NCBI RefSeq assembly: GCF_018688375.1
Contig: NZ_CP061318.1
Coordinates: 186,001-250,000 of the forward strand
Source of the DNA: Polynucleobacter sp. AP-Ainpum-60-G11
GTDB lineage: Bacteria; Pseudomonadota; Gammaproteobacteria; Burkholderiales; Burkholderiaceae
Reading direction: 5' to 3'
Length of the DNA stretch: 64,000 nt
A model generated the notes under the pieces. That model did not search any database and had not been told where the DNA came from. It saw nothing but the letters and a program-made list of their open reading frames with translations. Positions 8,197 to 17,246 of the stretch are shown piece after piece (the stretch's first letter is position 1; the number at the start of each line of letters is the position of its first letter). The position numbers and the translations under genes are program-made.

Positions 8197-11163
8197 ATGA
8201 CATATGCCAACCCCCAGACAGCAGGACAGACTGCCGGCACAAATAATCCAGGAATGAATCCTTCTGAGTCGATGAATCAAGCGCCGTCTGCTGGCTTTGT
8301 AGCTGGTGGAGTTGGTGGTGGGCAAGCTACTCAATTGTCTGATTACAAAATCATTCGTCGCAATGGTTCAGTAGTGGCGTTCGAGCCATCCAAAATTGCA
8401 ATTGCAGTTACAAAGGCATTTTTGGCAGTTAATGGTGGTCAGGGCGCAGCATCTGCACGCGTTCGCGAGCAAGTGGAGCAATTAACCCATTCAGTAGTGC
8501 GCGCTTTGTTACGTAGTCGCCCTAACGGTGGCACTTTCCATATTGAAGATATTCAAGACCAAGTTGAATTGGCCTTGATGCGTAGTGGTGAACACAACGT
8601 TGCCCGCGCCTACGTTCTCTATCGTGAAAAGCGTAATCAGGAACGTGCTGCGCAGCAGGTATCAGCTCAAGAAACTCAGGCGTCCACACAAACCTTAGAG
8701 CCAGGTTTGAAGGTGACTGATAACGGTGTTGAGAAATTGCTCGATATGGCTGCTTTGCGCACCATTATTGAAGCGGCATGTGAAGGCCTCGGCAACAATA
8801 TTGATGCAAGCCCAATCATTACTGAGACCATCAAGAATCTATACGATGGCGTGCCAATGGCGCAGGTGTATGACTCTGCGATTTTGGCATCACGTACATT
8901 AATTGAAAAAGATCCTGCATACAGTCAAGTAACTGCACGTATTTTGATGCACGTAATTCGTAAAGAAATTTTAGGGAAAGAAGTATTGCAAGGTGATATG
9001 CAAGCTGAATACAGCGGCTACTTTGCAAAGTACATCAATGAAGGCATTTCTGCTGAGCTTTTAGATCCCCGTATGCGCGAGTTTGATCTTCCAAGATTGG
9101 CCGCTGCATTAAACGCAAGCCGTGACTTGCAGTTCAACTACCTCGGCTTACAAACTTTATATGACCGTTATTTCTTGCATATTGAAGAGCGTCGTATTGA
9201 GATGCCTCAAGCCTTCTTTATGCGCGTTGCCATGGGCTTATCTTTGAATGAGTTGGATCGTGAGCGTCGTGCAATCGAATTCTATGAAATCCTTTCTACA
9301 TTTGATTTCATGTCCAGCACGCCAACTCTGTTTAACTCAGCGACAACCCGCCCTCAATTATCTAGCTGCTACTTGACAACTGTAGATGATGATTTGGATG
9401 GCATCTATGAAGCCCTAAAAGAGAATGCACTCTTGTCTAAGTTTGCCGGTGGTTTGGGTAACGACTGGACTAATGTTCGCGCTTTGGGAAGCCACATCAA
9501 AGGCACTAACGGTAAGTCACAAGGTGTTGTGCCATTCTTAAAAGTGGTTAATGACACAGCGGTTGCAGTGAATCAAGGTGGTAAGCGTAAGGGTGCAGTT
9601 TGTGCTTACCTAGAGACATGGCATTTAGATATTGAAGAGTTCCTCGAGTTGCGTAAGAACACCGGAGATGATCGTCGCCGTACGCATGACATGAATACTT
9701 CTAACTGGATTCCAGACTTGTTCATGAAGCGTGTGATGGAGGGTGGTGAGTGGACATTATTCTCACCTTCAAATACACCTGACTTGCATGACAAATTCGG
9801 CAAGGCTTTTGAAGAGGCATATGTTGCCTATGAGAAAAAAGCAGATGCTGGTGAATTAAAACCATTCCGTCGTATTCCTGCGCAACAATTGTGGCGCAAG
9901 ATGTTGGGTATGTTGTTTGAAACTGGTCATCCATGGATCACATTTAAAGATCCTTGCAATATTCGTAGCCCACAACAACATATCGGCGTAGTTCACTCTT
10001 CCAACCTCTGTACTGAAATTACTCTGAACACAAACGAGAGTGAAATCGCAGTATGTAACTTGGGTTCCGTGAACTTGACGGCGCATATGACTACCGATGC
10101 GTCCGGCAAGATGATTTTGGATCATGAGAAGCTCCAGAAAACAATTCGCACTGCCATGCGCATGTTGGACAACGTGATTGATATCAACTACTACGCTGTT
10201 GCTAAAGCGCGCAACTCTAACTTGAAGCATCGTCCAGTCGGTATGGGCATCATGGGCTTCCAAGATTGCTTGCATATGCAACGCATTCCTTACGCTAGTG
10301 ATGAAGCAGTGAAGTTTGCGGATTCATCCATGGAAGCAGTGTGCTACTACGCTTACCAAGCATCTAATGAATTGGCTGAAGAGCGTGGCGTTTACAGCAC
10401 ATACAAAGGTTCATTATGGGATCGCGGCATTCTTCCACAAGACTCAGTGGCCTTGTTGGCAGCAGAGCGTGGCGGTTATCTTGAGGTAGATAGCTCATCC
10501 ACCATGAATTGGGATGGCTTACGTGCTCGCATTAAGCAGCACGGTATGCGTAATTCGAACTGTGTGGCGATTGCGCCAACAGCAACGATTTCCAATATCA
10601 TTGGCGTTTCAGCTTGTATCGAACCTACATTCCAGAACTTGTTTGTGAAATCCAACCTCTCAGGCGAATTCACTGTAGTAAATGAGTACTTGGTCCGTGA
10701 TTTGAAAGACCGTGGCCTCTGGGATGAAGTCATGATTGCGGACTTGAAGTACTTTGACGGTACTTTGTCCAAAATTGATCGTGTTCCACAAGATTTGCGC
10801 AATTTGTACGCTACTGCATTTGAAGTTGAGCCAAGCTGGTTGGTAGAGGCCGCTTCACGTCGTCAGAAGTGGATTGATCAAGCGCAGTCACTCAATATTT
10901 ACATGGGCGGTGCATCTGGCAAGAAATTGGATGACACTTACAAGTTAGCTTGGTTACGCGGATTGAAGACCACGTATTACCTCCGCACAATGGCTGCAAC
11001 GCATGTTGAGAAATCAACCGTGACTAGTGGTCAGTTGAATTCAGTATCTAGTGGTGGCGGTGTCAATGGAACGGATGCTGCAGCTGCACAAGAAGCGGAT
11101 GGTCCAGTTTGCACAATGCGCCCAGGTGATGCTGGCTTTGAAGAATGTGAAGCATGTCAGTAA
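8197..11163 (+). CDS. nrdA: Class Ia ribonucleotide reductase, alpha subunit
   Basis: Reduces ribonucleoside diphosphates to deoxyribonucleotides with NrdB. After a Gly/Gln-rich leader of about 45 residues comes an ATP-cone (about 49-143), then a second, more diverged cone-like segment (about 171-260), then the catalytic barrel. Catalytic residues are present: C391 (QLSSCYL), N603/C605/E607 (NLCTEI), C620 (AVCNLGS), and the C-terminal redox pair C984/C987 (CEAC). The length of 988 aa matches the long two-cone form known from Pseudomonas, not the 761-aa E. coli enzyme. GCAGGAGA lies directly upstream of the ATG. nrdB follows 45 nt downstream. Confidence 0.97.
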   Translation: MTYANPQTAGQTAGTNNPGMNPSESMNQAPSAGFVAGGVGGGQATQLSDYKIIRRNGSVVAFEPSKIAIAVTKAFLAVNGGQGAASARVREQVEQLTHSVVRALLRSRPNGGTFHIEDIQDQVELALMRSGEHNVARAYVLYREKRNQERAAQQVSAQETQASTQTLEPGLKVTDNGVEKLLDMAALRTIIEAACEGLGNNIDASPIITETIKNLYDGVPMAQVYDSAILASRTLIEKDPAYSQVTARILMHVIRKEILGKEVLQGDMQAEYSGYFAKYINEGISAELLDPRMREFDLPRLAAALNASRDLQFNYLGLQTLYDRYFLHIEERRIEMPQAFFMRVAMGLSLNELDRERRAIEFYEILSTFDFMSSTPTLFNSATTRPQLSSCYLTTVDDDLDGIYEALKENALLSKFAGGLGNDWTNVRALGSHIKGTNGKSQGVVPFLKVVNDTAVAVNQGGKRKGAVCAYLETWHLDIEEFLELRKNTGDDRRRTHDMNTSNWIPDLFMKRVMEGGEWTLFSPSNTPDLHDKFGKAFEEAYVAYEKKADAGELKPFRRIPAQQLWRKMLGMLFETGHPWITFKDPCNIRSPQQHIGVVHSSNLCTEITLNTNESEIAVCNLGSVNLTAHMTTDASGKMILDHEKLQKTIRTAMRMLDNVIDINYYAVAKARNSNLKHRPVGMGIMGFQDCLHMQRIPYASDEAVKFADSSMEAVCYYAYQASNELAEERGVYSTYKGSLWDRGILPQDSVALLAAERGGYLEVDSSSTMNWDGLRARIKQHGMRNSNCVAIAPTATISNIIGVSACIEPTFQNLFVKSNLSGEFTVVNEYLVRDLKDRGLWDEVMIADLKYFDGTLSKIDRVPQDLRNLYATAFEVEPSWLVEAASRRQKWIDQAQSLNIYMGGASGKKLDDTYKLAWLRGLKTTYYLRTMAATHVEKSTVTSGQLNSVSSGGGVNGTDAAAAQEADGPVCTMRPGDAGFEECEACQ

Positions 11164-11208
11164 GCCATTGGCTAACTGATCTAGAAAAATAAGAATTAGG
11201 AGAGAATC

Positions 11209-12390
11209 ATGTTGAATTGGGAAGAAGAAGTTGCCCCCGCATTAGCAAAAGCCGGTCTAGCGCCACAACCAGTGGTAGCCGAACCGCAGCGCCCGCAACC
11301 CGATCAAGTTGCGATTGCTGCGCCTCAAGATGTTGCACCAGTGCAAGCAGCCCCATTGTCTGGTGGTGCAGCTTTGCGTGTTAATGCTGCCGATAAGCGT
11401 GTGATTAACGCCAAGACTGACGTTAATCAATTAGTTCCATTTAAATATAAGTGGGCTTGGGAGAAGTATTTGGCCGGTTGCGCAAATCACTGGATGCCGC
11501 AAGAGATCAATATGAATCGTGATATCGCGCTTTGGAAAGATCCTAACGGCTTAACTGAAGATGAGCGTCGCATCATCAAGCGTAATCTTGGTTTCTTCAC
11601 GACAGCAGATTCATTGGCGGCAAATAACATTGTTTTGGGTACTTATCGCCACATTACTGCCCCAGAATGCCGTCAATATCTATTGCGCCAGGCATTTGAG
11701 GAGGCAATTCACACCCACGCTTATCAATATATTGTGGAATCACTAGGCTTAGATCAGAGTGAAATCTTTAATGCGTACAACGAGATTGAGTCTATTCGCG
11801 CTAAAGATGAGTTCTTAATTCCTTACATCGACGTATTAACCAACCCTAATTTCAAAACTGGAACATTAGAAACTGACCAAACTTTGCTGCGATCACTCAT
11901 TGTTTTTGCTTGCGTGATGGAAGGTTTGTTCTTTTATGTTGGTTTTACGCAAATACTTGCAATGGGTCGTCAAAACAAAATGACGGGTGCTGCTGAGCAG
12001 TATCAATACATCCTTCGCGATGAGTCTATGCACTGTAATTTTGGCATCGATTTAATTAATCAAATCAAGCTGGAGAACCCGCAGTTATGGACTTCTGCGT
12101 TCAAAGACGAGATCAAATCCATCTTCGAAAAAGCAGTGGAATTAGAGTACCGTTATGCAGAGGATACGATGCCTCGCGGAGTGCTCGGATTGAACGCGCC
12201 GATGTTCAAAGGTTACCTAAGATACATCTGTAATCGCAGATGTTTGCAAATAGGACTTGACGCGATGTTCCCAAATGAAGAGAATCCATTCCCATGGATG
12301 TCAGAAATGATTGATCTGAAAAAAGAGAGAAACTTTTTTGAGACACGCGTTATTGAGTATCAAACTGGCGGTGCGCTAAGTTGGGAATAG
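11209..12390 (+). CDS. nrdB: Class Ia ribonucleotide reductase, beta subunit
   Basis: Di-iron protein that stores the tyrosyl radical for NrdA. Metal ligands visible by pattern are D134 ([10 protein letters not shown]), E165 and H168 ([10 protein letters not shown]), E238 (CVMEGLFF), E272 and H275 (DESMH); the radical tyrosine is Y172. A Pro/Gln/Ala-rich N-terminal extension of about 55 residues precedes the ferritin-like fold. The C-terminal tail would dock into NrdA. AGGAGAG lies a few bases before the ATG. The reading frame ends 17 bp past the GGALSWE tail region with no further overlapping gene. Confidence 0.97.
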   Translation: MLNWEEEVAPALAKAGLAPQPVVAEPQRPQPDQVAIAAPQDVAPVQAAPLSGGAALRVNAADKRVINAKTDVNQLVPFKYKWAWEKYLAGCANHWMPQEINMNRDIALWKDPNGLTEDERRIIKRNLGFFTTADSLAANNIVLGTYRHITAPECRQYLLRQAFEEAIHTHAYQYIVESLGLDQSEIFNAYNEIESIRAKDEFLIPYIDVLTNPNFKTGTLETDQTLLRSLIVFACVMEGLFFYVGFTQILAMGRQNKMTGAAEQYQYILRDESMHCNFGIDLINQIKLENPQLWTSAFKDEIKSIFEKAVELEYRYAEDTMPRGVLGLNAPMFKGYLRYICNRRCLQIGLDAMFPNEENPFPWMSEMIDLKKERNFFETRVIEYQTGGALSWE

Positions 12391-12724
12391 TAGTCAGGTA
12401 GAAAGCGCATAGCCGGCTAAATAGGAGATTAGACGGTTGGATAGTTTTAAAAGTCAGCAAAACCAGACTCAAGTCCGAAAACCCTTCCTCAAGGGTGTCT
12501 GGTCTACTCTCTCTATTTTTTCCAGCAAATTTAAGAAGCCGTTGCCCTTTGGGGCCACGGCTTTTTTTCCAGGATTCATTAGCGTGCAGCACTTAGCATC
12601 AAGCCGCGCGCCGATGAATGGCTCGCTCGTCGGCTCCAATCGGTTGCAAAACCAGGCGGAAATGAATTGGTCGGGTCTTCTTAATCGGTAGTTTGTACTA
12701 ATCCTCACGTGAAGGAGCATTACT
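12391..12724 (+). other. 334-bp gap: structured RNA candidate, terminator and leader
   Basis: No credible protein gene is seen. The first part (12462-12503) folds as a nested stem: ACCAGAC pairs with GTCTGGT, enclosing ACCCTT/AAGGGT. It is followed by a strong terminator (12536-12568). The last 150 bp is the leader of the histone-like gene: it holds a GCCGA...TCGGC stem and ends in AAGGAG seven to eight bases before the ATG. The structured piece may be an nrdAB 3'-UTR or a small RNA; this is not established. Confidence 0.4.
12536..12568 (+). terminator. Rho-independent terminator downstream of nrdB
   Basis: AAGCCGTTGCCC (12536-12547) pairs with GGGCCACGGCTT (12552-12563), with one mismatch and a 4-nt loop, followed by a run of seven T residues. 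Strong canonical form; it would end the nrdAB transcript or a small RNA just upstream. Confidence 0.88.
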
Positions 12725-13027
12725 ATGGCAATCGCCAAGAAAAAAGTTGCTGCAAAGAAACCTGCTGCTAAAAAAGCTGCTGCTAAAAAGCCAGCTGCTA
12801 AAAAAGTAGCTAAAAAGAAGCCTGCTGCTAAGAAAGTTGCTGCTAAAAAGCCAGCTGCTAAAAAAGTAGCTAAGAAGCGTCCTGCTGCTAAAAAAGCTGC
12901 TGCTAAAAAGCCAGCTGCTAAAAAAGTAGCTAAGAAGAAGCCTGCTGCTAAGAAAGTAGCTCGTAAAGCTGCTGCTAAAAAGCCTGCTGCTAAGAAAGTA
13001 GCTCGTAAAGTAGCAAAAAAAAAGTAA
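12725..13027 (+). CDS. Histone H1-like Lys/Ala/Pro-rich DNA-binding protein, frame ends early
   Basis: A 100-aa protein built almost only of K, A, P, V and R, in repeats like KKPAAKKVAKK, resembling the eukaryotic H1 C-terminal tail and the histone-like proteins of Burkholderiales (for example Bordetella BpH1). It should bind DNA without sequence preference and help compact the nucleoid. A strong AAGGAG precedes the ATG. The frame stops at TAA right after an A9 run (13015-13023), but the continuation of the protein is intact in the -1 frame to 13149. With the shift the product would be 141 aa. The short product may still be functional, since the repeats alone carry the charge. Confidence 0.85.
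   Translation: MAIAKKKVAAKKPAAKKAAAKKPAAKKVAKKKPAAKKVAAKKPAAKKVAKKRPAAKKAAAKKPAAKKVAKKKPAAKKVARKAAAKKPAAKKVARKVAKKK
12781..12960 (+). repeat. Three tandem copies of a 60-bp repeat
   Basis: Units 12781-12840, 12841-12900 and 12901-12960 align without gaps; the first 33 bases are identical in all three. By direct count units 1 and 3 differ at 2 positions, and units 1/2 and 2/3 at 6 each. Each encodes 20 residues of the histone-like protein. Part of a further unit (its last 20 bases) lies just before. Confidence 0.93.
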
Positions 13028-13149
13028 GTAAGCCTGCGGCGAAGAAAGCGGGCAAGGCTGTAAAAAAGCCCGCGGCTAAAAAAGCTGCTGCTTCAACTAC
13101 GTTGAATCCAGCTGCTGCTTGGCCCTTCCCAACTGGCACACGTCCATAA
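13024..13149 (+). other. C-terminal tail of the histone-like protein in the -1 frame
   Basis: Read from the base after a -1 slip on A AAA AAG (13018-13024), this stretch encodes 41 residues: more KPAAKK repeats, then STTLNPAAAWPFPTGTRP and a TAA at 13147-13149. Such an AWPFPTG ending is, as I recall, the usual C terminus of this family in Burkholderiales. The region between the two frames contains no stop in the tail frame. It needs a programmed shift, transcript slippage, or one extra A in the genome to be joined to the body. Confidence 0.8.
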
Positions 13150-13175
13150 GCTCTGCTTGTAGGCGGGTGAAGTTC

Positions 13176-13205
13176 AAAGGGATCTCTCACGAGATCCCTT
13201 TTTTA
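13176..13205 (+). terminator. Terminator of the histone-like gene
   Basis: AAAGGGATCTC (13176-13186) and GAGATCCCTTT (13191-13201) form a perfect 11-bp stem with a TCAC loop and a T-run after it. It lies 27 nt after the -1-frame stop at 13149, so the transcript is long enough to include the tail. Confidence 0.92.
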
Positions 13206-13230
13206 TTATTACTTCTGAGAATTATTGGCT

Positions 13231-14190
13231 TTAGAGGGCAAATCCAAAGGCAGATTTGAACTGAGTGGCGATTTCATCTTTGCTCATTTGGTGATTTTGT
13301 GGTCCCTGATGGGTGATTTTGATCGAACCCATCAAACTAGCTAGTCGACCAGTAGTTTCCCAATCCATGCCATTTTCCAATCCAAACAGCAAGCCACCGC
13401 GGAATGCGTCACCACAACCGGTTGGATCAACTACTTTTGCTGCTGGCACTGGTGGAATTGCGATGCATTTGCCTTCAAAGTAGATATCTGCGCCTTCAGC
13501 ACCCTTGGTAACGATTAATGCTTTCACCCTTTCGGCTACCTTAGCCAGGCTCAAGCCAGTTCTTTGAGAAAGCATTTCGCCTTCATAGTCATTTACGGCA
13601 AGATAGCTCGCAATATCAACCAGCTCTAGTAGTTCTGGACCATTAAACATAGGTAATCCCTGTCCTGGATCAAATACAAATGGAATATCTGCATCAGCTA
13701 GCTGATGGCAGTGCTCCCACATTCCTTGACGGCCGTCTGGGGCGACGATGCCAAACTTTGCAGCACCTTTGGCATTCTTGCTGCGCTCCGCAATGACTTC
13801 TGAAACTTGGTTGAGGTGGGATTCACCCATAGCACCCGGATGAAAGGCGGTAATTTGATTATTGGCTTGGTCAGTAGTGATCATGGCTTGAGCTGTGAAC
13901 GCTTGCTCAATCTGGCGGATATGCGTCGCATCAATCTTGAGTTGCTTGAGACGATCAAGATAGGGGGCTGCATCACCACCCACCGTTGCCATGATGATGG
14001 GGTCACCACCCAGAAGGCTCAGGTTGTATGCGATATTGCCTGCACAACCACCGAATTCACGGCGCATTGTAGGAACCAGGAATGCAACGTTAAGGATATG
14101 AATCTGCTCTGGAAGAATTTGATCGGCAAATTTGCCTTCAAAGTTCATGATGGTGTCGTAGGCGATAGAACCGCAGATCAAGCTGGCCAT
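13231..14190 (-). CDS. PfkB-family carbohydrate/nucleoside kinase
   Basis: A 319-aa ribokinase-superfamily kinase. Signatures: GGCAGNIAYNLSLLGG (substrate-binding N-terminal motif) and DPTGCGDAFRGGLLFGL (catalytic C-terminal motif with the base Asp and anion hole). The overall sequence looks like the adenosine-kinase-like proteins annotated in Burkholderiales, but the substrate cannot be read from sequence alone. The gene faces the histone-like gene and is separated by the terminator. It lies downstream of the prmA fusion on the same strand with a 57-nt gap. Confidence 0.85.
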   Translation of the reverse strand: MASLICGSIAYDTIMNFEGKFADQILPEQIHILNVAFLVPTMRREFGGCAGNIAYNLSLLGGDPIIMATVGGDAAPYLDRLKQLKIDATHIRQIEQAFTAQAMITTDQANNQITAFHPGAMGESHLNQVSEVIAERSKNAKGAAKFGIVAPDGRQGMWEHCHQLADADIPFVFDPGQGLPMFNGPELLELVDIASYLAVNDYEGEMLSQRTGLSLAKVAERVKALIVTKGAEGADIYFEGKCIAIPPVPAAKVVDPTGCGDAFRGGLLFGLENGMDWETTGRLASLMGSIKITHQGPQNHQMSKDEIATQFKSAFGFAL

Positions 14191-14247
14191 AAATAATTAC
14201 TTTCTAATAAAAATCGATTGGAATGAATGTATTTTCGAATTTGCAGT

Positions 14248-15795
14248 CTATTTTTCAGGGTAAAAAACTCTGACACGATAGCCTGCAGCGTTTTGCGGGA
14301 GAGAAATCGGGAATTCAGCGGAAATAATTTCGCCAGAGGGTGCGCCTTGACGTAAAAAATTTGGGTGCGACTCTTGCCAAAGTATTGGCAGCCACTCTTG
14401 CGGAGAAAATTGAATCGTTTTGATCGGCAATTCCTCTGCGTCAGTGAGAGAAATTTCCAAATTCGGAAATAAAACAGGTAGCGCAAGACGATTTTGTATT
14501 TCCACTTGCAACACAGATTGATTTGAAGGGTTTTTAAGGCCCTCTCGCGCGTTTTCAGGCAAAAGAGTGACTGAAGTTATTTTCCAAGCAGCAAAATCGC
14601 TCAGAGAGCGATCTACGCACCCTAGTGCACGACACAGTTGCGCATCAAATTTCATTAAAAGAGAGAATGCACTTGTTGCAAACGCAGAAGAGCTGCCATC
14701 AACACGCGTTGCTAATCTTGGGAGCAGGGAATTTCTAGAGAGGTGCTCGCCAACAATCAGGAGTAATAGGAAAGCAAGGCTGAGAAGAATTAATTTAAGA
14801 CTTTTTTTTTGAGCCGGCACTACAGTGTCTTTGCGATTACTAAGCAAACTCGCTGTATCAAGCTGCTTAGCTAGCGTGCCACGCAAACAGACCCAGCCCT
14901 CACTTTCTTTCCAAACGGAGAGACTTAACCATTGGCTATAGGTGGCAATAACTTCTTCTGCTTGGCGCGCAAGCACGCCCGAGAGCACAATTTTTCCACC
15001 GGGGCGCATCTTGTTTACCAGGGCAGGCGCTAAAACTTGTAGTGGGTTAGCCAAAATATTGGCCATCACGATGTCGTATTTGGTTTCTGCGGCGAGTTCT
15101 GGCGCATTTTCATTGGGCAGAACAAAACGAATGATTGTCTTGTTGATTTCTGCATTACTGCGTGCTGCAACCATGGCTTGCGGATCAATATCAGTGCCCA
15201 CAACGGGTTTGCAACCCAGTTTCGCGGCGGCAATAGCCAGAATTCCGGATCCACAACCGTAATCGAGCAAACTTTGATTCGCTAGCTGCGTATTTTGTTC
15301 AAGCCAAAGCAAACAAAGATGTGTAGTAGGGTGGCTGCCAGTACCAAAGGCGAGGCCCGGATCTACTGCTAAGCAAATTGCATTAGGGTCGGTGGGCGCT
15401 TCATGCCAAGAGGGTACTACCCAAATCCGCTCACCAATTTGAATTGGGGCAAATTGACTTTGCGTTAAGCGAACCCAGTCTTGTTCCTCAACAATCTTTT
15501 CTTGCGGAGCTGGAAGATGAAATCCAGCTTCTTGAAGCGATGCAAGTAACTCTGGAATGAAATTCACTGCATCAGAATCATCAATTTCTGGATTAAATAG
15601 GGCAGTTACAGAAGATCGGTCCCAGGCTTGAACCTCTGGTGAGAGCCCTGGTTCGCCATAAAGTGGGTTTTCATCATAGCCACCCGCAGCATCGTCTTCA
15701 ACAGTGACTGAGAGTGCACCCACTTCCAGCAATGCATCACCTAAAGGCTCGGCAATTTCTGCTGGTACCGTGAAAACGAGTTCACGATAGGACAT
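14248..15795 (-). CDS. prmA: Ribosomal protein L11 methyltransferase (PrmA) fused to a membrane-anchored DUF3426 domain
   Basis: Residues 1-310 are a full PrmA, which trimethylates L11: FGTGSHPTT (150-158) and the SAM-binding DYGCGSGIL (178-186), then MANILANPL. After a 20-residue linker there is a transmembrane helix (about 332-350) and a C-terminal region (about 375-515) that looks like DUF3426. In other Burkholderiales DUF3426 proteins are a separate gene after prmA, with an N-terminal zinc ribbon followed by a helix. Here the zinc ribbon is missing and the helix is joined in frame. The total of 515 aa compares with about 295 for PrmA alone. accC lies 27 nt upstream. Confidence 0.86.
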   Translation of the reverse strand: MSYRELVFTVPAEIAEPLGDALLEVGALSVTVEDDAAGGYDENPLYGEPGLSPEVQAWDRSSVTALFNPEIDDSDAVNFIPELLASLQEAGFHLPAPQEKIVEEQDWVRLTQSQFAPIQIGERIWVVPSWHEAPTDPNAICLAVDPGLAFGTGSHPTTHLCLLWLEQNTQLANQSLLDYGCGSGILAIAAAKLGCKPVVGTDIDPQAMVAARSNAEINKTIIRFVLPNENAPELAAETKYDIVMANILANPLQVLAPALVNKMRPGGKIVLSGVLARQAEEVIATYSQWLSLSVWKESEGWVCLRGTLAKQLDTASLLSNRKDTVVPAQKKSLKLILLSLAFLLLLIVGEHLSRNSLLPRLATRVDGSSSAFATSAFSLLMKFDAQLCRALGCVDRSLSDFAAWKITSVTLLPENAREGLKNPSNQSVLQVEIQNRLALPVLFPNLEISLTDAEELPIKTIQFSPQEWLPILWQESHPNFLRQGAPSGEIISAEFPISLPQNAAGYRVRVFYPEK

Positions 15796-15822
15796 GCTGA
15801 CTCCAAACGGGCATTAATTAAC

Positions 15823-17193
15823 CTAAGACTTTGGGTTGCCGCGACTAGCAGCTTGCTCTTCGAGGCGATGCTCTAGATAGTGAATGCTGGTTCCGCCTTC
15901 CATGAAGTTCGGATCGAGCATGAGTTCACGATGCAGAGGTACGTTGGTTGTAATGCCATCAATCACCATCTCAGAAAGCGCAATCTGCATACGACGAATC
16001 GCTTGTTCGCGAGTATTGCCATAAGAAATCAGCTTGCCGATCATCGAATCGTAATTGGATGGCACCACATAACCGCTATAGGCATGTGAGTCAACACGAA
16101 TTCCAGGGCCGCCTGGCATATGGAATGAACCAATCTTTCCTGGGCTTGGTGTGAACTTGAATGGATCTTCCGCATTCAGACGACATTCAATGGCATGACC
16201 ACGGAAAACGATGTCTTTCTGGCGATAACTGAGTTTTAAGCCAGCAGCAATGCGAATTTGTTCCTGAACAATATCCACGCCAGTAATCATTTCGGTAACT
16301 GGGTGCTCTACTTGAACGCGGGTGTTCATTTCAATGAAGAAGAATTCCCCGTCTTCGTATAAGAATTCAAAAGTACCAGCACCACGGTAACCAATTTTTC
16401 TACAAGCTTCTGCACAGCGTTCACCGATCTTTGCGATTAAGCGGCGATCAATGCCGGGAGCCGGAGCCTCTTCGATCACTTTTTGGTGGCGACGTTGCAT
16501 TGAGCAATCACGCTCACCCAACCAAATGGCATTGCCATGGGTGTCGGCCAAAATCTGGATCTCTACGTGGCGAGGTTTCTCAAGAAACTTCTCCATATAG
16601 ACTTCTGGATTACCAAAAGCGCGACCAGCTTCTTCTTTGGTCATATTGACTGCATTCAGAAGGGCGGCTTCAGTGTGTACCACGCGCATACCACGACCAC
16701 CACCACCACCTGCGGCTTTAATGATGACTGGATAGCCAACGCGTTTTGCCGTAGTAATAATTTCCTTTGGATTGTCTGGCAATGCACCTTCAGATCCTGG
16801 AACGCAAGGTACACCTGCTTTAATCATGGCGCGTTTAGCTGAAACCTTATCGCCCATGAGGCGAATCGAAGCTGCAGTAGGTCCAATAAATGCAAAGCCT
16901 GATTTTTCTACACGCTCTGCAAAGTCAGCATTCTCGGAGAGAAAGCCATAGCCTGGATGGATCGCTTCAGCATCAGTTACTTCCGCTGCTGAAATAATGG
17001 CAGGCATATTGAGGTAGCTGAGTGGTGATGGGGCAGGCCCAATGCAGACAGCTTCGTCTGCAAGCTTCACATATTTAGCTTCTTTGTCTGCGGTCGAATA
17101 GACCACCACAGTTTTAATTCCCAACTCGCGACATGCGCGTTGGATACGGAGAGCAATTTCTCCGCGATTGGCAATCAGAATCTTATCGAACAT
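15823..17193 (-). CDS. accC: Biotin carboxylase subunit of acetyl-CoA carboxylase
   Basis: Carboxylates biotin on AccB using ATP and bicarbonate, the first step of fatty acid synthesis. The N terminus [16 protein letters not shown], the glycine-rich ATP-grasp loop [32 protein letters not shown] and the final RMQIALSEM block are intact at 456 aa. It is the middle gene of the aroQ-accB-accC-prmA unit, 53 nt after accB. Confidence 0.97.
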   Translation of the reverse strand: MFDKILIANRGEIALRIQRACRELGIKTVVVYSTADKEAKYVKLADEAVCIGPAPSPLSYLNMPAIISAAEVTDAEAIHPGYGFLSENADFAERVEKSGFAFIGPTAASIRLMGDKVSAKRAMIKAGVPCVPGSEGALPDNPKEIITTAKRVGYPVIIKAAGGGGGRGMRVVHTEAALLNAVNMTKEEAGRAFGNPEVYMEKFLEKPRHVEIQILADTHGNAIWLGERDCSMQRRHQKVIEEAPAPGIDRRLIAKIGERCAEACRKIGYRGAGTFEFLYEDGEFFFIEMNTRVQVEHPVTEMITGVDIVQEQIRIAAGLKLSYRQKDIVFRGHAIECRLNAEDPFKFTPSPGKIGSFHMPGGPGIRVDSHAYSGYVVPSNYDSMIGKLISYGNTREQAIRRMQIALSEMVIDGITTNVPLHRELMLDPNFMEGGTSIHYLEHRLEEQAASRGNPKS

Positions 17194-17246
17194 GTCGGCT
17201 CTGAGTTAAGTAACGGTGGATTGGAATAGATCTAAAGGGGGATCTA

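Noticed and set aside
12437..12691. Open frame of 84 codons between nrdB and the histone-like gene
   Set aside because: It begins with TTG without a ribosome site, crosses a strong terminator, and has no recognisable protein pattern.
12781..12960. CRISPR-like regular repeats
   Set aside because: The 60-bp units are contiguous, without spacers, and are in-frame coding repeats of the histone-like protein.
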